From positions 1 to 64,000 of the forward strand of contig JALHNT010000035.1 in NCBI GenBank assembly GCA_022843385.1: a stretch of 64,000 bases of DNA. Reading direction: 5' to 3'. The DNA is from Anaerolineae bacterium. Its GTDB lineage: Bacteria > Chloroflexota > Anaerolineae > Aggregatilineales > Phototrophicaceae. Below, one piece after another: positions 7,281 through 15,976 of the stretch (its first letter is position 1; each line of letters starts with the position of its first letter). The position numbers and the translations under genes are program-made. The notes beneath the pieces are model-generated. The model made no database searches, was not told where the DNA came from, and saw nothing but the letters and a program-made list of their open reading frames with translations.

Positions 7281-8660
7281 ATGACTGAACCGCGTCCGAA
7301 TCGTTCGCTGGCCTTTCAGGGTGGCACGCTGGCGCTGTATGGCGTTGATGACCAGCAGCCGGTGCCGCCCTGCTTCAAGTGGGAGAAAGCCCGCTGGCGC
7401 TGCGAAGCCTATCACTACGCTGACGTGGTGGACTGGGCCAGACAGCACGGCCTGCGTGATACCGTCGCCCGCTGGGAGACGCTCAAGCTCGCGCTCCACG
7501 ATGACCGTCAGCCGCACGATTATCAGATCGCCTCCCTCGATGCCTGGGACAACGCCCGACGGCGCGGCAGCATCGTCCTGCCCACCGGCGCGGGGAAAAC
7601 CTTCGTCGCCATCCATGCCATCCAGCGCGTCGGGCGCTCGGCGGTGATCGTCGCGCCGACCATCGATCTGCTGCACCAGTGGTATGCCCGGCTGGTGAAC
7701 GCCTTCCAGATCGACATCGGCGTCTACTACGGCGGCGAGAAGCACATCCAACCGCTGACCGTCACCACCTACCAATCGGCAGGCGACCTGATCGCCAATT
7801 ATGGCAACACCTTCAAGCTGGTCATCTTCGACGAGGTGCATCACCTGCCTGCGCCCAGTTGGGGCGAAGCCGCGCTGATGTCGCCCGCGCCCTTTCGCCT
7901 CGGCCTGACCGCCACCTACCCCGAAGCCCACGAACAGACCGGCGGACGCTGGCGGGTTGATGAGCTGATCGGGCCGATTGTCTATGAGGCGCGGCTGGAG
8001 GCGCTGGTCGGTGACCGGCTAGCCGATTATCGCACCGAGCGCATCCGTGTCGATCTGACGCCGGATGAACGCGCCGCTTATGACGCCGATTACCGCATCT
8101 ACAGCGACTTCTTCCGTTCGCGCCAGTTGCAGCGGACGCACGGAGCCGGCTGGCTGCTGGAACTGATGCGCCTGAGCGCCTTCGATGAGGACGCGCGGCG
8201 GGCGCTGCTGGCGCGGGGACGCCTGCAAACGCTGCTGGCTGGCTGCGAACACAAGCTGCTGACGCTGGACAAGCTGCTGCGCGAATACTGGCACGAGCGC
8301 TGCCTGATCTTCACCGAACACAACGCGGTGGTCTATCAGATCGCCCGTCGTCATCTCATCCCGGCCTTGACCCATGAAACCAAAGCCGCCGAACGCAAGC
8401 AGATCCTCGATGCCTTTCAGCAGGGTCACTACCGCGCCATCGCCACCTCCAAAGTGCTGAATGAAGGGGTTGATGTGCCGGAGGCCAAAGTGGCGATTGT
8501 GCTGGGCGGGAGTTCCAGCGCCCGCGAATACATCCAGCGGTTGGGACGGGTGCTGCGTAAAGTTGGCAACCGCCAGGCCGTCCTGTTTGAGGTCATCGTC
8601 CGCGACACGTTGGATGAGGGCAAATCCCAGCGGCGCAAACCCCGCGCCAGGCAGGTGTAA
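7281..8660 (+). CDS. XPB/Rad25-type superfamily 2 DNA helicase
   Basis: A 459-residue protein. After an N-terminal DNA-damage-recognition-like region come the SF2 motifs: Q-like/Ia region, Walker A LPTGAGKT (100-107), DEVH box (184-187) and GLTATYPE motif III. The C-terminal RecA lobe has motif V (TSKVLNEGVDVPEAKVAIVL) and motif VI (QRLGRVLRK). This is the core of archaeal and bacterial XPB, an ATP-dependent 3'-5' helicase or translocase. The next gene, three bases downstream, is its partner nuclease Bax1, so the two are a functional unit, likely in DNA repair. ATG 7281 sits immediately after a -10-like TACAAT. Confidence 0.9.
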   Translation: MTEPRPNRSLAFQGGTLALYGVDDQQPVPPCFKWEKARWRCEAYHYADVVDWARQHGLRDTVARWETLKLALHDDRQPHDYQIASLDAWDNARRRGSIVLPTGAGKTFVAIHAIQRVGRSAVIVAPTIDLLHQWYARLVNAFQIDIGVYYGGEKHIQPLTVTTYQSAGDLIANYGNTFKLVIFDEVHHLPAPSWGEAALMSPAPFRLGLTATYPEAHEQTGGRWRVDELIGPIVYEARLEALVGDRLADYRTERIRVDLTPDERAAYDADYRIYSDFFRSRQLQRTHGAGWLLELMRLSAFDEDARRALLARGRLQTLLAGCEHKLLTLDKLLREYWHERCLIFTEHNAVVYQIARRHLIPALTHETKAAERKQILDAFQQGHYRAIATSKVLNEGVDVPEAKVAIVLGGSSSAREYIQRLGRVLRKVGNRQAVLFEVIVRDTLDEGKSQRRKPRARQV

Positions 8661-8663
8661 GCC

Positions 8664-9881
8664 ATGCTGACGGCTGATCTGGTGCGTCCCCGGCTGCGAA
8701 CACGCGGCGACCAGTTGACGATTGAGCTGCTGCCGGATAATCCCTTCTGGCGACGGACCGCCGCTGACCTGATCGACCTGTTCCGGCGGCAGGCGGGCAG
8801 CAGCCTTAGCCAGTGGGGACGGGCGCTGGAAGCCTACGAGGGCAGCCGCACCGATTACAGCCTGCTGCGCGGTCTGGCGAAAGTGCTGGAAGACGCCGCC
8901 CGCTTCACCCCCCTGCCCACCGGCCACGATCCGGCGGTCATCCGCGCTCGCCTGTTCGCCCAGGGGCCGGTCTTTCGCCAGCCCGATCTGTTCCATCCCC
9001 ACAGCCGTGACCAGATCATCGCCTATGCCGCCGAGCAGTTGGGCCTGACCAGCGCCGCCATCGAAGCCGCCCTGTTCGCCGACCGTCCGGCAGAGTATGT
9101 GATGACCGACAGCGGGCCGGAGTGGACACCCGAAGCGCTCATCGCCCGTTACAACCTGGAACTGGCGCGGGGCGTCCTTTACTGGTGCAGCCAGATGCGG
9201 GTGACCATCCAGGATAGCTACAAGGATTTCTGGCGTTATCTGAAGTTCTTCAAGCTGATGTTCGACGCCGCGCCCCGACCCGCCGGCGGCTACAGCGTGA
9301 CGCTCGATGGGCCGATCTCGCCCTTCGTCAAAGCCACCACCCGCTATGGACGCCAGTTCGCCGCCTTCCTGCCGGCGCTGTTCCTGTGTGACCGCTGGCA
9401 GTTGACAGCCGATGTCCGCCCGCCGCAGAGCCAGATGCAGCTCACCTACCGGCTCGATCAGGACAGCCCGCTGCGGACGCACTTCAAACACAGCGGCCTC
9501 TATGACAGCCGTCTCGAAGCCGATTTCGCCGCCGATTTCGAGAGCAAGTTCGGCGGGGAGCGCGGTCACTGGGCCTTAACCCGCGAGGATGAGGTGCTGC
9601 TGCTGGGCGATACCGTCATGATCCCGGATTTCGCCGCCACCCACAAAGGTGATGGCCGCCGGGCGCTGATCGAGATCGTCGGCTACTGGACGCCGGAATA
9701 CCTCAACCGTAAGCTGGAGAAAGTCCGCGCCGCCCAGCGCCATAATCTGATCCTGCTGGTCTATGAAGGCGTCAACCTCACGCCCGATCGCCTGATGCAC
9801 GTGCCAGGTGAAGTCCTCTACTTCCCCAACAAGCCCGTCCTGAAAGAGGTCATGACCGCCATCGAACGTTGTGCGGAATGA
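8664..9881 (+). CDS. Bax1-type nuclease (DUF790), XPB partner
   Basis: A 405-residue DUF790 protein. It opens with the conserved MLTADLVRPRLR start. The C-terminal third carries a PD-(D/E)xK-like core: an acidic VMIPDF segment followed by the ALIEIVGYW strand and a YLNRKLEK helix. In archaea Bax1 binds XPB, loads it on bubble DNA and cleaves the 3' side as a structure-specific endonuclease. The gene starts three bases after the helicase stop and is clearly co-transcribed. An XPB-Bax1 pair is mainly archaeal but is known in scattered bacteria including Chloroflexota. Confidence 0.88.
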   Translation: MLTADLVRPRLRTRGDQLTIELLPDNPFWRRTAADLIDLFRRQAGSSLSQWGRALEAYEGSRTDYSLLRGLAKVLEDAARFTPLPTGHDPAVIRARLFAQGPVFRQPDLFHPHSRDQIIAYAAEQLGLTSAAIEAALFADRPAEYVMTDSGPEWTPEALIARYNLELARGVLYWCSQMRVTIQDSYKDFWRYLKFFKLMFDAAPRPAGGYSVTLDGPISPFVKATTRYGRQFAAFLPALFLCDRWQLTADVRPPQSQMQLTYRLDQDSPLRTHFKHSGLYDSRLEADFAADFESKFGGERGHWALTREDEVLLLGDTVMIPDFAATHKGDGRRALIEIVGYWTPEYLNRKLEKVRAAQRHNLILLVYEGVNLTPDRLMHVPGEVLYFPNKPVLKEVMTAIERCAE

Positions 9882-9891
9882 AATGAGACTG

Positions 9892-9928
9892 TTGTCTGGA
9901 TGACGAACGCCTCTACAATAGGTGTAGA
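9892..9928 (+). promoter_or_regulatory. Promoter with overlapping operator for the toxin-antitoxin pair
   Basis: A -35-like TTGTCT (9892-9897) and a -10 TACAAT (9914-9919) are 16 bases apart. The perfect inverted repeat TCTACA-N5-TGTAGA (9912-9917 and 9923-9928) covers the -10, the expected place for autorepression by the antitoxin or the toxin-antitoxin complex. Confidence 0.65.
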
Positions 9929-9945
9929 AGTGAGGAGGCATAGCC

Positions 9946-10185
9946 ATGATCTATCAGGATGTCATCCAGGCCGTTGATGGGCTTTCTGTCGACGAAGTGC
10001 GCCAGTTGCGCGAGTATCTCCGGCAGAAGGAAGAACAATCCCAACTGCGCGCTGGCACGTTGAATGTTGAGGCATTGCTAAATGGGTTGAAAATTCTGAG
10101 CGAAGGTCTCAGTGACGACGCTTTTTCTGAGATTGAACGCGCCATGAATGAGGAATTTGTTGAACCATTGGATGCTGACTCATGA
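9946..10185 (+). CDS. VapB-like antitoxin
   Basis: A 79-residue acidic, helix-rich protein. An N-terminal segment (VIQAVDGLSVDEVRQLREYL) is followed by a second helical part rich in Glu and Asp. It matches no large antitoxin family that I recognise with certainty, but size, charge and position identify it. Its stop overlaps the start of a PIN-domain toxin by four bases (10182-10185), and a palindrome overlaps its promoter. RBS GAGGAGG lies before ATG 9946. Confidence 0.75.
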   Translation: MIYQDVIQAVDGLSVDEVRQLREYLRQKEEQSQLRAGTLNVEALLNGLKILSEGLSDDAFSEIERAMNEEFVEPLDADS

Positions 10186-10592
10186 CAGTCTTTGTGCTGG
10201 ATACCAACGTCATCTCGGATATTGTAGCGCCTGCTCCAAATCCTAATGTTCTGGCTCAATTGGCATCCCACCAACTCGACACACTCTGTTTATGCGAAGC
10301 TGTAGACTATGAAGTGCGGCTTGGTTATCTGAAGACGCGAGCCATGACTCGATTGAGTGCTTATCAACAACTCATCAAGCCGCAGTTTCAGTGGGTCAGG
10401 ATAATCGAGATCGATTGGCAACAGGCGGCTCAGTTCTGGGCTGACGCCGCCAATCAAGGTAAGGCGCTATCTGATGTTGATTTGATCGTAGCCGCTGTTG
10501 CCCAACGCATTGGCGGCATCATGGTGAGCGCTGATGTTGATTTTGATCACCTGCCAGTAAAGAGAGAGAACTGGCGCACTCTAAAGGTTTGA
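10182..10592 (+). CDS. VapC-like PIN-domain ribonuclease toxin
   Basis: A 136-residue PIN-domain protein. The acidic quartet is visible: D7 in FVLDTNVIS, E44 in YEVRLGY, D98 and D100 in ALSDVDLIVAA, and D118 in VSADVDFDHLP. VapC toxins are Mg2+-dependent RNases that cut tRNA or rRNA and are blocked by the cognate antitoxin, here the upstream overlapping gene. The four-base ATGA overlap implies translational coupling. All active-site residues are present, so the toxin is likely intact. Confidence 0.88.
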   Translation: MTVFVLDTNVISDIVAPAPNPNVLAQLASHQLDTLCLCEAVDYEVRLGYLKTRAMTRLSAYQQLIKPQFQWVRIIEIDWQQAAQFWADAANQGKALSDVDLIVAAVAQRIGGIMVSADVDFDHLPVKRENWRTLKV

Positions 10593-10628
10593 GTCTGCAA
10601 TTTTCCCTCCTCTGCCGAGTAATCGATC

Positions 10629-11858
10629 ATGCCATCCGCAGCCGTCTATCGCTTCATCCTCACCCAGGCCTTGTCGTTGATCGGCAGCCGCATGTCCGCC
10701 ATCGCCATCGGCATCCGCGTCTTTCAGGAAACCGGTCAGGCCGCGCCGCTGCTGCTGGTGGCCTTCTTCAACGAACTACCGCCGATGCTGTTGGGCAGCG
10801 CGGCCGGGGTGCTGGTGGATCGTTGGCCGCGTCGCCGGGTGCTGCTGCTGGCCGATGCCGGTCAGGCGCTCGGCACCCTGCTGCTGGCCTTCAGTTTTCT
10901 CTCGAATGACTTTCAGCTTTGGCATCTCTACGCGGTTGCCTTCTTCAATGGCTGTTTCGCCATGTTCCAGGGGCCGGCTCAGGACGCCGCCCTGACCCAC
11001 ATGGTGCCGGAAGATCAGCGCGATCAGGTGAACGGGCTGCGTCAGATGGCCTTCCCGCTGGCCGGGATCATCGCCCCGGCGCTGACCGGGCTGCTCTACC
11101 CACTGGTGAACATCAGCGGCATCATCCTGATCGACATGATCACTTTCCTGCTGGCGGTGCTGGTCATCGCCCGCCTGCCCTTCCCGTCACAGGCCGCGCC
11201 ATCCGATGCGGTGCCATCCAGCCATTTCTGGACTGAACTGCGCCAGGGGTTGGCCTATCTGGGTGAGCGACGGGCGCTGCTGGGGTTGATCCTCTACTTT
11301 ACGGCGCTCAACTTCCTGCTCAACGGCCCGCTGGAACTGGCGCTGCCCTACCTCATCCGCATCACCGGCAGCGAGACGCTTTCCGGCCTTATCCTGGCGG
11401 CCATGAACGGCGGAGCGCTGGCCGGTGGGATGCTGGTGACGCTGCGACGCAAAGGCTGGTCGCGGGTTCATGTTTTCCTGAGTGGTTTTCTGCTCACTGG
11501 ATTCATGTTCATCGCTTATGGCTGGAGCTGCCATCCGCTGCTGCTGGCGCTCTCCCTCTTCCTGCTGATGATCCCGCTGCCGCTGGGCTGGGGCTTATTC
11601 ACCTCGCTGCTGCAAGGCATCGTTCCGCCGGAAAAGCAGGGGCGTATCTTCAGCGTCATGGCACAGTTAGGCTATCTGGCCTCGACCACCTCATTTCTGT
11701 TGACCGGGGCGCTGGTCGATCAGCGGCTCGAACCGGCTGCTGCCACACCTGGCGCTGGCATGAGCCTCGTCCTCATCGTCACCGGCGTGGTCATCCTGCT
11801 CTTCACCCTGCTGGTCGCGGCTATCCCCGCCCTGCGCCAGATCGAATCACGCCAATGA
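10629..11858 (+). CDS. MFS transporter (MFS_3/EntS-like exporter)
   Basis: A 409-residue hydrophobic protein with about 12 membrane segments. The MFS A-motif equivalent GVLVDRWPRRRVLLLAD follows TM2, and the first helix carries QALSLIGSRMSAIAIG, typical of the MFS_3 group (EntS-like, multidrug or siderophore exporters). It begins 36 bases after the toxin gene and may share its transcript. The substrate cannot be inferred. Confidence 0.85.
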   Translation: MPSAAVYRFILTQALSLIGSRMSAIAIGIRVFQETGQAAPLLLVAFFNELPPMLLGSAAGVLVDRWPRRRVLLLADAGQALGTLLLAFSFLSNDFQLWHLYAVAFFNGCFAMFQGPAQDAALTHMVPEDQRDQVNGLRQMAFPLAGIIAPALTGLLYPLVNISGIILIDMITFLLAVLVIARLPFPSQAAPSDAVPSSHFWTELRQGLAYLGERRALLGLILYFTALNFLLNGPLELALPYLIRITGSETLSGLILAAMNGGALAGGMLVTLRRKGWSRVHVFLSGFLLTGFMFIAYGWSCHPLLLALSLFLLMIPLPLGWGLFTSLLQGIVPPEKQGRIFSVMAQLGYLASTTSFLLTGALVDQRLEPAAATPGAGMSLVLIVTGVVILLFTLLVAAIPALRQIESRQ

Positions 11859-11953
11859 CTGGCTGCATTTGGCAGGTTTCCCCATTGCTTGATGAAACAC
11901 TTGACTGCGATGATACTGAAGTGGAAGGAGTGTGTCCCCTTCTATACTGACAA

Positions 11954-12562
11954 ATGTCTCAGGGAACCGAGATTAAGCTATGTGAATTGGATAGCCTGAT
12001 GAGAGTTACCGGTTTGATCAGTCGCATGAATCAGAGCAAGCGAAATAGGATCCGGCCCCGTTGTCGAGCGAGTTGTCTCGTTCTGATTTTCGTGGTGCTT
12101 ATTGTGTTATGCACATATGTTGTGGCTGTCACTTTGCCTTTTTTTAGGCGAGATCAGACATTTGGTCATCTCTTTATTCGGGACCTGTTCTCTGGGAACG
12201 ACAATGCCCTGTATAGTAATCTCAGCAATGGTTTTCGCAATCAAGTTTCTATGGTTTGCCCCGATGGTAGACCCTCGAAATGTCTCAACAAACTCATCCC
12301 TCCAGACTTAGGAAAACCAGGTTACATTGACTTAGTGCTTGGGACCATGCATACAGATCAAACTTACTCAGTCTTGTACCGTTTATACTGGGAGAATATT
12401 TCTAAGCCGATATCTCTTGTGTTGATGTTTGATAGAAGCGAGGGACGAGAAGTTGTGATTGGATGGCGTGGCTTTGTGTTCTCTGAAGGGAACGATGAGG
12501 ACTACAAACTGTTACAGGGTTGGAGACGCGACAATGAAATGATGGAAACAGATGCTCCATAG
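11954..12562 (+). CDS. Hypothetical single-pass membrane protein
   Basis: A 202-residue protein with one membrane segment at about 42-66, preceded by a basic Arg/Lys-rich stretch. An extracytoplasmic domain with paired cysteines (VCPDGRPSKCLNK) follows. Internal ATGs at 11999 and 12026 could be the true start; the latter gives a shorter, more typical anchor. The DNA is visibly more AT-rich than the flanking genes, hinting at a different history. I do not recognise the family. Confidence 0.55.
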   Translation: MSQGTEIKLCELDSLMRVTGLISRMNQSKRNRIRPRCRASCLVLIFVVLIVLCTYVVAVTLPFFRRDQTFGHLFIRDLFSGNDNALYSNLSNGFRNQVSMVCPDGRPSKCLNKLIPPDLGKPGYIDLVLGTMHTDQTYSVLYRLYWENISKPISLVLMFDRSEGREVVIGWRGFVFSEGNDEDYKLLQGWRRDNEMMETDAP

Positions 12563-12892
12563 TAGCAAAACTATTTGATAATGTGCTCTACATCATACAG
12601 ACCGACAGCGCTGCGGTGACGCGCTACCTGCTCGAATTTTTCTCCCTCAACCCTAATTTATCTCAACCGTTCTCTAACCCCCTGCCGACAACCTTAACCC
12701 TCACCTTCCCGCAAAACGGTTAGTGCGAAACGCGCCGCGATTAGAACAAAAGGTTTACCAAAAGTTCACCCCTAACGCTGGAAATGGGCGTATGCTGATG
12801 GCAGGAAGTCAACAGTCATCAGTCGCTAGTCGATGGACTGAAGGCTGAAAACTGAGGGCTGAAAGCGATTGTTCACAAAAGTCAGGAGTGAC

Positions 12893-12919
12893 TTTGACGA
12901 ATTTGACGAATTTGACGAA
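12893..12919. repeat. Tandem repeat, three copies of TTTGACGAA
   Basis: Three perfect head-to-tail copies of the nonamer TTTGACGAA. A related two-copy array (GAATCTGAC) is at 13318-13335. These are part of the composite intergenic repeat. Confidence 0.85.
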
Positions 12920-13345
12920 TTTTGTGGATCAACATCGGAACACACGCCAATCCGAAACAGGTCGCGCTAATACTCGCGCATCTCAGGGAGCGATCCGCCA
13001 CCGCAATTGTCGATCCGCCGGCGGCAAAGGAGCTAATGAGGAGTATCCGACTGACGACTGATTCGCAATTTGCAAAAAGGAGCTTTTGCAGTTGCAGCAT
13101 TTGACTAATCTTGTGCAGATTTACTCTGATTGCTCTCTGTATCCTCTGCGATCTCTGTGTTGGTCTTCTGACTTTGTCGTTGTGTCTGTCCGACGACGAC
13201 GACACAAAAGCGGAGTAGCATAAAAATGGATTCTTGCACTTGCAACACTTGCAACAGATGCAACGTTTAAGGGAAAACAATGGCACAAGATTCGCGAATT
13301 GAAATATGGAGTGATGCGAATCTGACGAATCTGACGAATCGTGTG
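12893..13345 (+). repeat. Composite intergenic repeat, copy 1
   Basis: In order it holds the TTTGACGAA array, a GC-rich palindromic block at about 12988-13032 (GATCCGCCACCGCAA, then CGATCCGCCGGCGGCAAAGGAG), a CTCTGATTGCTCTCTGTAT block at about 13123-13160, and a GTGATGCGAATCTGACGAA block at about 13311-13340. The last three blocks recur in reverse complement and reverse order at 39005-39225, so the two regions are diverged inverted copies of one element. Confidence 0.6.
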
Positions 13346-13415
13346 AATCATCACTCAGAAGTTCAAAGTGAAACACTCGGCTGCACTTTGCACTACTCCA
13401 TCCCGCCTGATCCCG

Positions 13416-13421
13416 TATAAT
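13416..13421 (+). promoter_or_regulatory. -10 element of the GT4 glycosyltransferase
   Basis: TATAAT lies 34 bases before ATG 13455. It places the transcription start near 13428, which rules out the longer open-frame start at 13368. Confidence 0.5.
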
Positions 13422-13454
13422 GGCGCGGTGACTCGCTCAGTGAAAGTCGGTACG

Positions 13455-14570
13455 ATGGATCGTCGTCCGCGCGTGTTGATGCTCTCCAAAGCCTGCATCG
13501 TCGGCATCTACCAGCGCAAACTGGAGGAAATCGCCCGGCTGGGCATCGAGCTGCTCACGTTGGTGCCGCCCTCGTGGAAAGATGAACGCGGCGAAACCCG
13601 GCTGGAGCGCGTCTACACCAGCGGCTACCGGCTGGAAGTGCTGCCAATGGCCTTCAACGGCAGCTTTCACCTCCACTTCTATCCACACTTGGGCGACTGG
13701 ATGCACAGTTTCCGCCCGGACATCGTGCATATCGATGAAGAGCCATACAATCTGGCCGCCTGGCAAGCCCTGTTTCTGGCGCAGCGCGTGGGCGCAAAGT
13801 CGCTCTTCTTCACCTGGCAGAATATCCATCGCACCTATCCACCCCCCTTCGCCTGGGGTGAGCGCTGGCTGCTCAAGCGTGTTGACTATGCCCTGGCGGG
13901 AACAGCGAGCGCCGCAGCCGTCTGGCACGAAAAAGGCTACACTGGCTCGATGGCCGTCATCCCGCAGTTCGGCGTCGATCCCGCCCTCTTCGCCCCAGCT
14001 TCTGCCACAGAGGAGAGGGGCGAACCCTTCGTCATCGGTTACATCGGGCGACTGGTGGAGGAAAAAGGGATTCACCTGCTGCTGGAAGCGGCGGCTCGGC
14101 TGACGGGTGAGTGGCGGCTGCGGCTTGTCGGCAGTGGGCCGATGCGGGAAAGCCTGATGCAGCAGGCCGAACGGTTGGGCATCGCGAGTCGCGTGGAGTG
14201 GATCGAGTGGGTCACATCAACCGAGATGCCAGGGCAGTATCATCAACTCGATGCGCTGGTCATCCCCTCGCTCACCCGCCCCAACTGGAAAGAACAATTT
14301 GGCCGCGTCATCATCGAAGCGATGGCGAGCGGCGTCCCGGTCATCGGCTCGGACAGCGGCGCCATCCCGGACATCATCGGCCCGGCTGGAATCATTGTCC
14401 CTGAGGGGGATGTGGCTGCCCTGTCGACCGCGCTCACCCGCCTGCGTGAGGACGTTGCGCTGCGTCACAGGTTGATTTCAGCCGGACGCGAGCGGGTATT
14501 GAACCGCTTCACTCACCAACAGGTGGCCGCGGCGACCGTCCAGGTATATCAGGAAATGCTCTCCGGCTGA
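13455..14570 (+). CDS. Glycosyltransferase family 4
   Basis: A 371-residue GT-B fold protein. The N-terminal acceptor domain begins RPRVLMLSK. The C-terminal Rossmann domain has the family segments IGYIGRLVEEKGIHLLLEA, LRLVGSGPM and the E-x7-E region EQFGRVIIEAMASGVPVIGS. It transfers sugar from an NDP-sugar to a lipid or glycan acceptor in the cytoplasm. The start was chosen at 13455, downstream of the -10 at 13416. The 3' end overlaps the convergent acyltransferase gene by 22 bases. Acceptor and sugar unknown. Confidence 0.88.
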   Translation: MDRRPRVLMLSKACIVGIYQRKLEEIARLGIELLTLVPPSWKDERGETRLERVYTSGYRLEVLPMAFNGSFHLHFYPHLGDWMHSFRPDIVHIDEEPYNLAAWQALFLAQRVGAKSLFFTWQNIHRTYPPPFAWGERWLLKRVDYALAGTASAAAVWHEKGYTGSMAVIPQFGVDPALFAPASATEERGEPFVIGYIGRLVEEKGIHLLLEAAARLTGEWRLRLVGSGPMRESLMQQAERLGIASRVEWIEWVTSTEMPGQYHQLDALVIPSLTRPNWKEQFGRVIIEAMASGVPVIGSDSGAIPDIIGPAGIIVPEGDVAALSTALTRLREDVALRHRLISAGRERVLNRFTHQQVAAATVQVYQEMLSG

Positions 14571-15208
14571 CCGGATTGATCCGATACTTTATTGGGTGGC
14601 AGAGCGACCGGCCCCTTCTTCTCTGGGAACCGTCCGTAAAAGCGATTGGCGTAGAAGGGCTTGATGATCTGCTCGAAGTCGGCTTCGAGGTCGCCCGAAG
14701 GTTCGAATGCCGGGGCTAAAACCAGCACCTTTTCCCGGTAATCAATGCCAGCCATCACGATTGGCACTTTCGCCTTGAGCGCGATGTAATAGAAACCGGT
14801 TTTCCAGTGATCAACCCGCTTGCGTGTGCCTTCCGGGGCGATCACCAGCACCATCCGTTCACGTTCAGTAAAGGCATCCACCACCTGCTCCACGGCGTTG
14901 CGCGTCGTCTGGCGATTGACCGGGACACCGCCGGCCCACAACATCAGCGGTCCCAAGGGCGGTTTGAACAGGGTGTGCTTGCCTAGCCAGTTCATATAGC
15001 GGCGCAGAATCTTGGTCATGGTGAACAGGACGATCCCATCCCAATTGCTGGTATGGGGTACGCCAATGATGACCATCTTGGGCACATCTGGCAGGCTGCC
15101 TTCATAATGCCAGCCGACTGCCTGAAAGAGCGTCAACCAGATCCGTGATGTGAAGGCGCTGCTGTCGGTGTACTGGCGGGCATTTTCCGTCATGTCGTGT
15201 CCTGTCAT
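14549..15208 (-). CDS. PlsC-like 1-acyl-glycerol-3-phosphate acyltransferase
   Basis: A 219-residue protein with the acyltransferase motifs: HTSNWD (H-x4-D) catalytic box, a PVNRQTTRNAVEQV block and APEGTRKR. Members acylate lysophosphatidic acid or other hydroxyl acceptors at the membrane. Its ATG overlaps the stop of the upstream acetyltransferase gene by one base (TAATG), so the two are translationally coupled and start 15208 is favoured over the internal ATG five codons in. Confidence 0.87.
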   Translation of the reverse strand: MTGHDMTENARQYTDSSAFTSRIWLTLFQAVGWHYEGSLPDVPKMVIIGVPHTSNWDGIVLFTMTKILRRYMNWLGKHTLFKPPLGPLMLWAGGVPVNRQTTRNAVEQVVDAFTERERMVLVIAPEGTRKRVDHWKTGFYYIALKAKVPIVMAGIDYREKVLVLAPAFEPSGDLEADFEQIIKPFYANRFYGRFPEKKGPVALPPNKVSDQSGQPESIS

Positions 15209-15873
15209 TACGGCTCCAACACGGCTAATTTTCGTATGACCTGCGCCGGATTACCAGCGGCAATCACGCCGGGCGGCACATCGCGCGTCACCACACTTCC
15301 CGCGCCAATCACGCTGCCCACACCGATGGTCACACCTTTCAGGATCAGGCATTGCATCCCAATGAACACATCGTCTTCAATCGTAATCGGCGCTGTCGCC
15401 CCATCCAGCGGTGTGCGCTGTCGCTGATGTGGATCGAGCGGATGAAAATCGGTATCGACGATGATCGTATTTGCGCCCACCGTCACCCGGCTGCCGATCG
15501 TAATCTGTTCTTCACAGACGATGCTGCCACCGGTCATGCCGAAGTGATCGCCAATCGTCAGGATGGCCCCTGGCCGGCGGGTGCTGAGGATGACGGGACG
15601 GTGTGGGCCGAGCGGGTTGCTGCGGGCTGTCGAGCGCAGTTCGAGGTGATCGCCGATGGAAAGCGTGCTTTGCCGGTGTTTCTGGATCAATGGCAGACCA
15701 TAGAGCTTCCAGCCTGCTCCCCCCCATCGCACACCGGCCAGCGCCACATACAGACGCGCCGCCGGCAACAGCGCCAGCCGTTCCAGTTCGTTGCTGGCCT
15801 TCCAGGGCATCGCCAACGCCAGACGGAGTGCCTCAACAGAAAACAGCGCAGGTGGGGATGAGTGATCGTTCAT
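15208..15873 (-). CDS. Left-handed beta-helix (hexapeptide) acetyltransferase
   Basis: A 221-residue protein. The C-terminal half is a hexapeptide-repeat coil with the typical end ITIEDDVFIGMQCLILKGVTIG followed by SVIGAGSVVTRDVPPGVIAAGNPAQVIRK, as in WbbJ/VatD-type acyltransferases that use acetyl-CoA. It is coupled to the PlsC-like gene, which suggests a role in lipid-linked or surface-glycan modification. ATG 15873 is preferred; a GTG at 15903 is also in frame. Neither has a strong ribosome-binding site. Confidence 0.83.
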   Translation of the reverse strand: MNDHSSPPALFSVEALRLALAMPWKASNELERLALLPAARLYVALAGVRWGGAGWKLYGLPLIQKHRQSTLSIGDHLELRSTARSNPLGPHRPVILSTRRPGAILTIGDHFGMTGGSIVCEEQITIGSRVTVGANTIIVDTDFHPLDPHQRQRTPLDGATAPITIEDDVFIGMQCLILKGVTIGVGSVIGAGSVVTRDVPPGVIAAGNPAQVIRKLAVLEP

Positions 15874-15976
15874 GGCAGGAGATGATAAGAGGCCAACCAC
15901 CAATCAGCAAGGGATGATCTTTGACAGATGTCCGCTCACCCGGCACAATACCCGGCAATCAAAAGGGAAACGGCTC

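Larger units (their letters stand above)
12563..13454. other. Long intergenic region rich in low-complexity repeats, no gene seen
   Basis: About 890 bases without a convincing gene. The first 170 bases include a 52-codon open stretch with no start or family resemblance. From about 12800 the sequence is made of short reiterated words (CAGTCATCAGTCGCTAGTC, CTGAAGGCTGAAAACTGAGGGCTGA) and then a composite repeat shared, inverted, with 39005-39225. A reverse-strand open frame over 12882-13376 encodes only repetitive SDSSDSSDSHH-type peptide and is not believed. Confidence 0.6.

Noticed and set aside
12563..12722. Open stretch of about 52 codons right after the 11954 gene, possibly a gene remnant
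   Set aside because: No start codon with a ribosome-binding site, no recognisable domain, and too short to judge as decay.
12882..13376. Reverse-strand open frame of 164 codons
   Set aside because: The peptide (SDSSDSSDSHH and reiterated Ile/Arg runs) is a translation of low-complexity repeats; there is no ribosome-binding site and no family resemblance.
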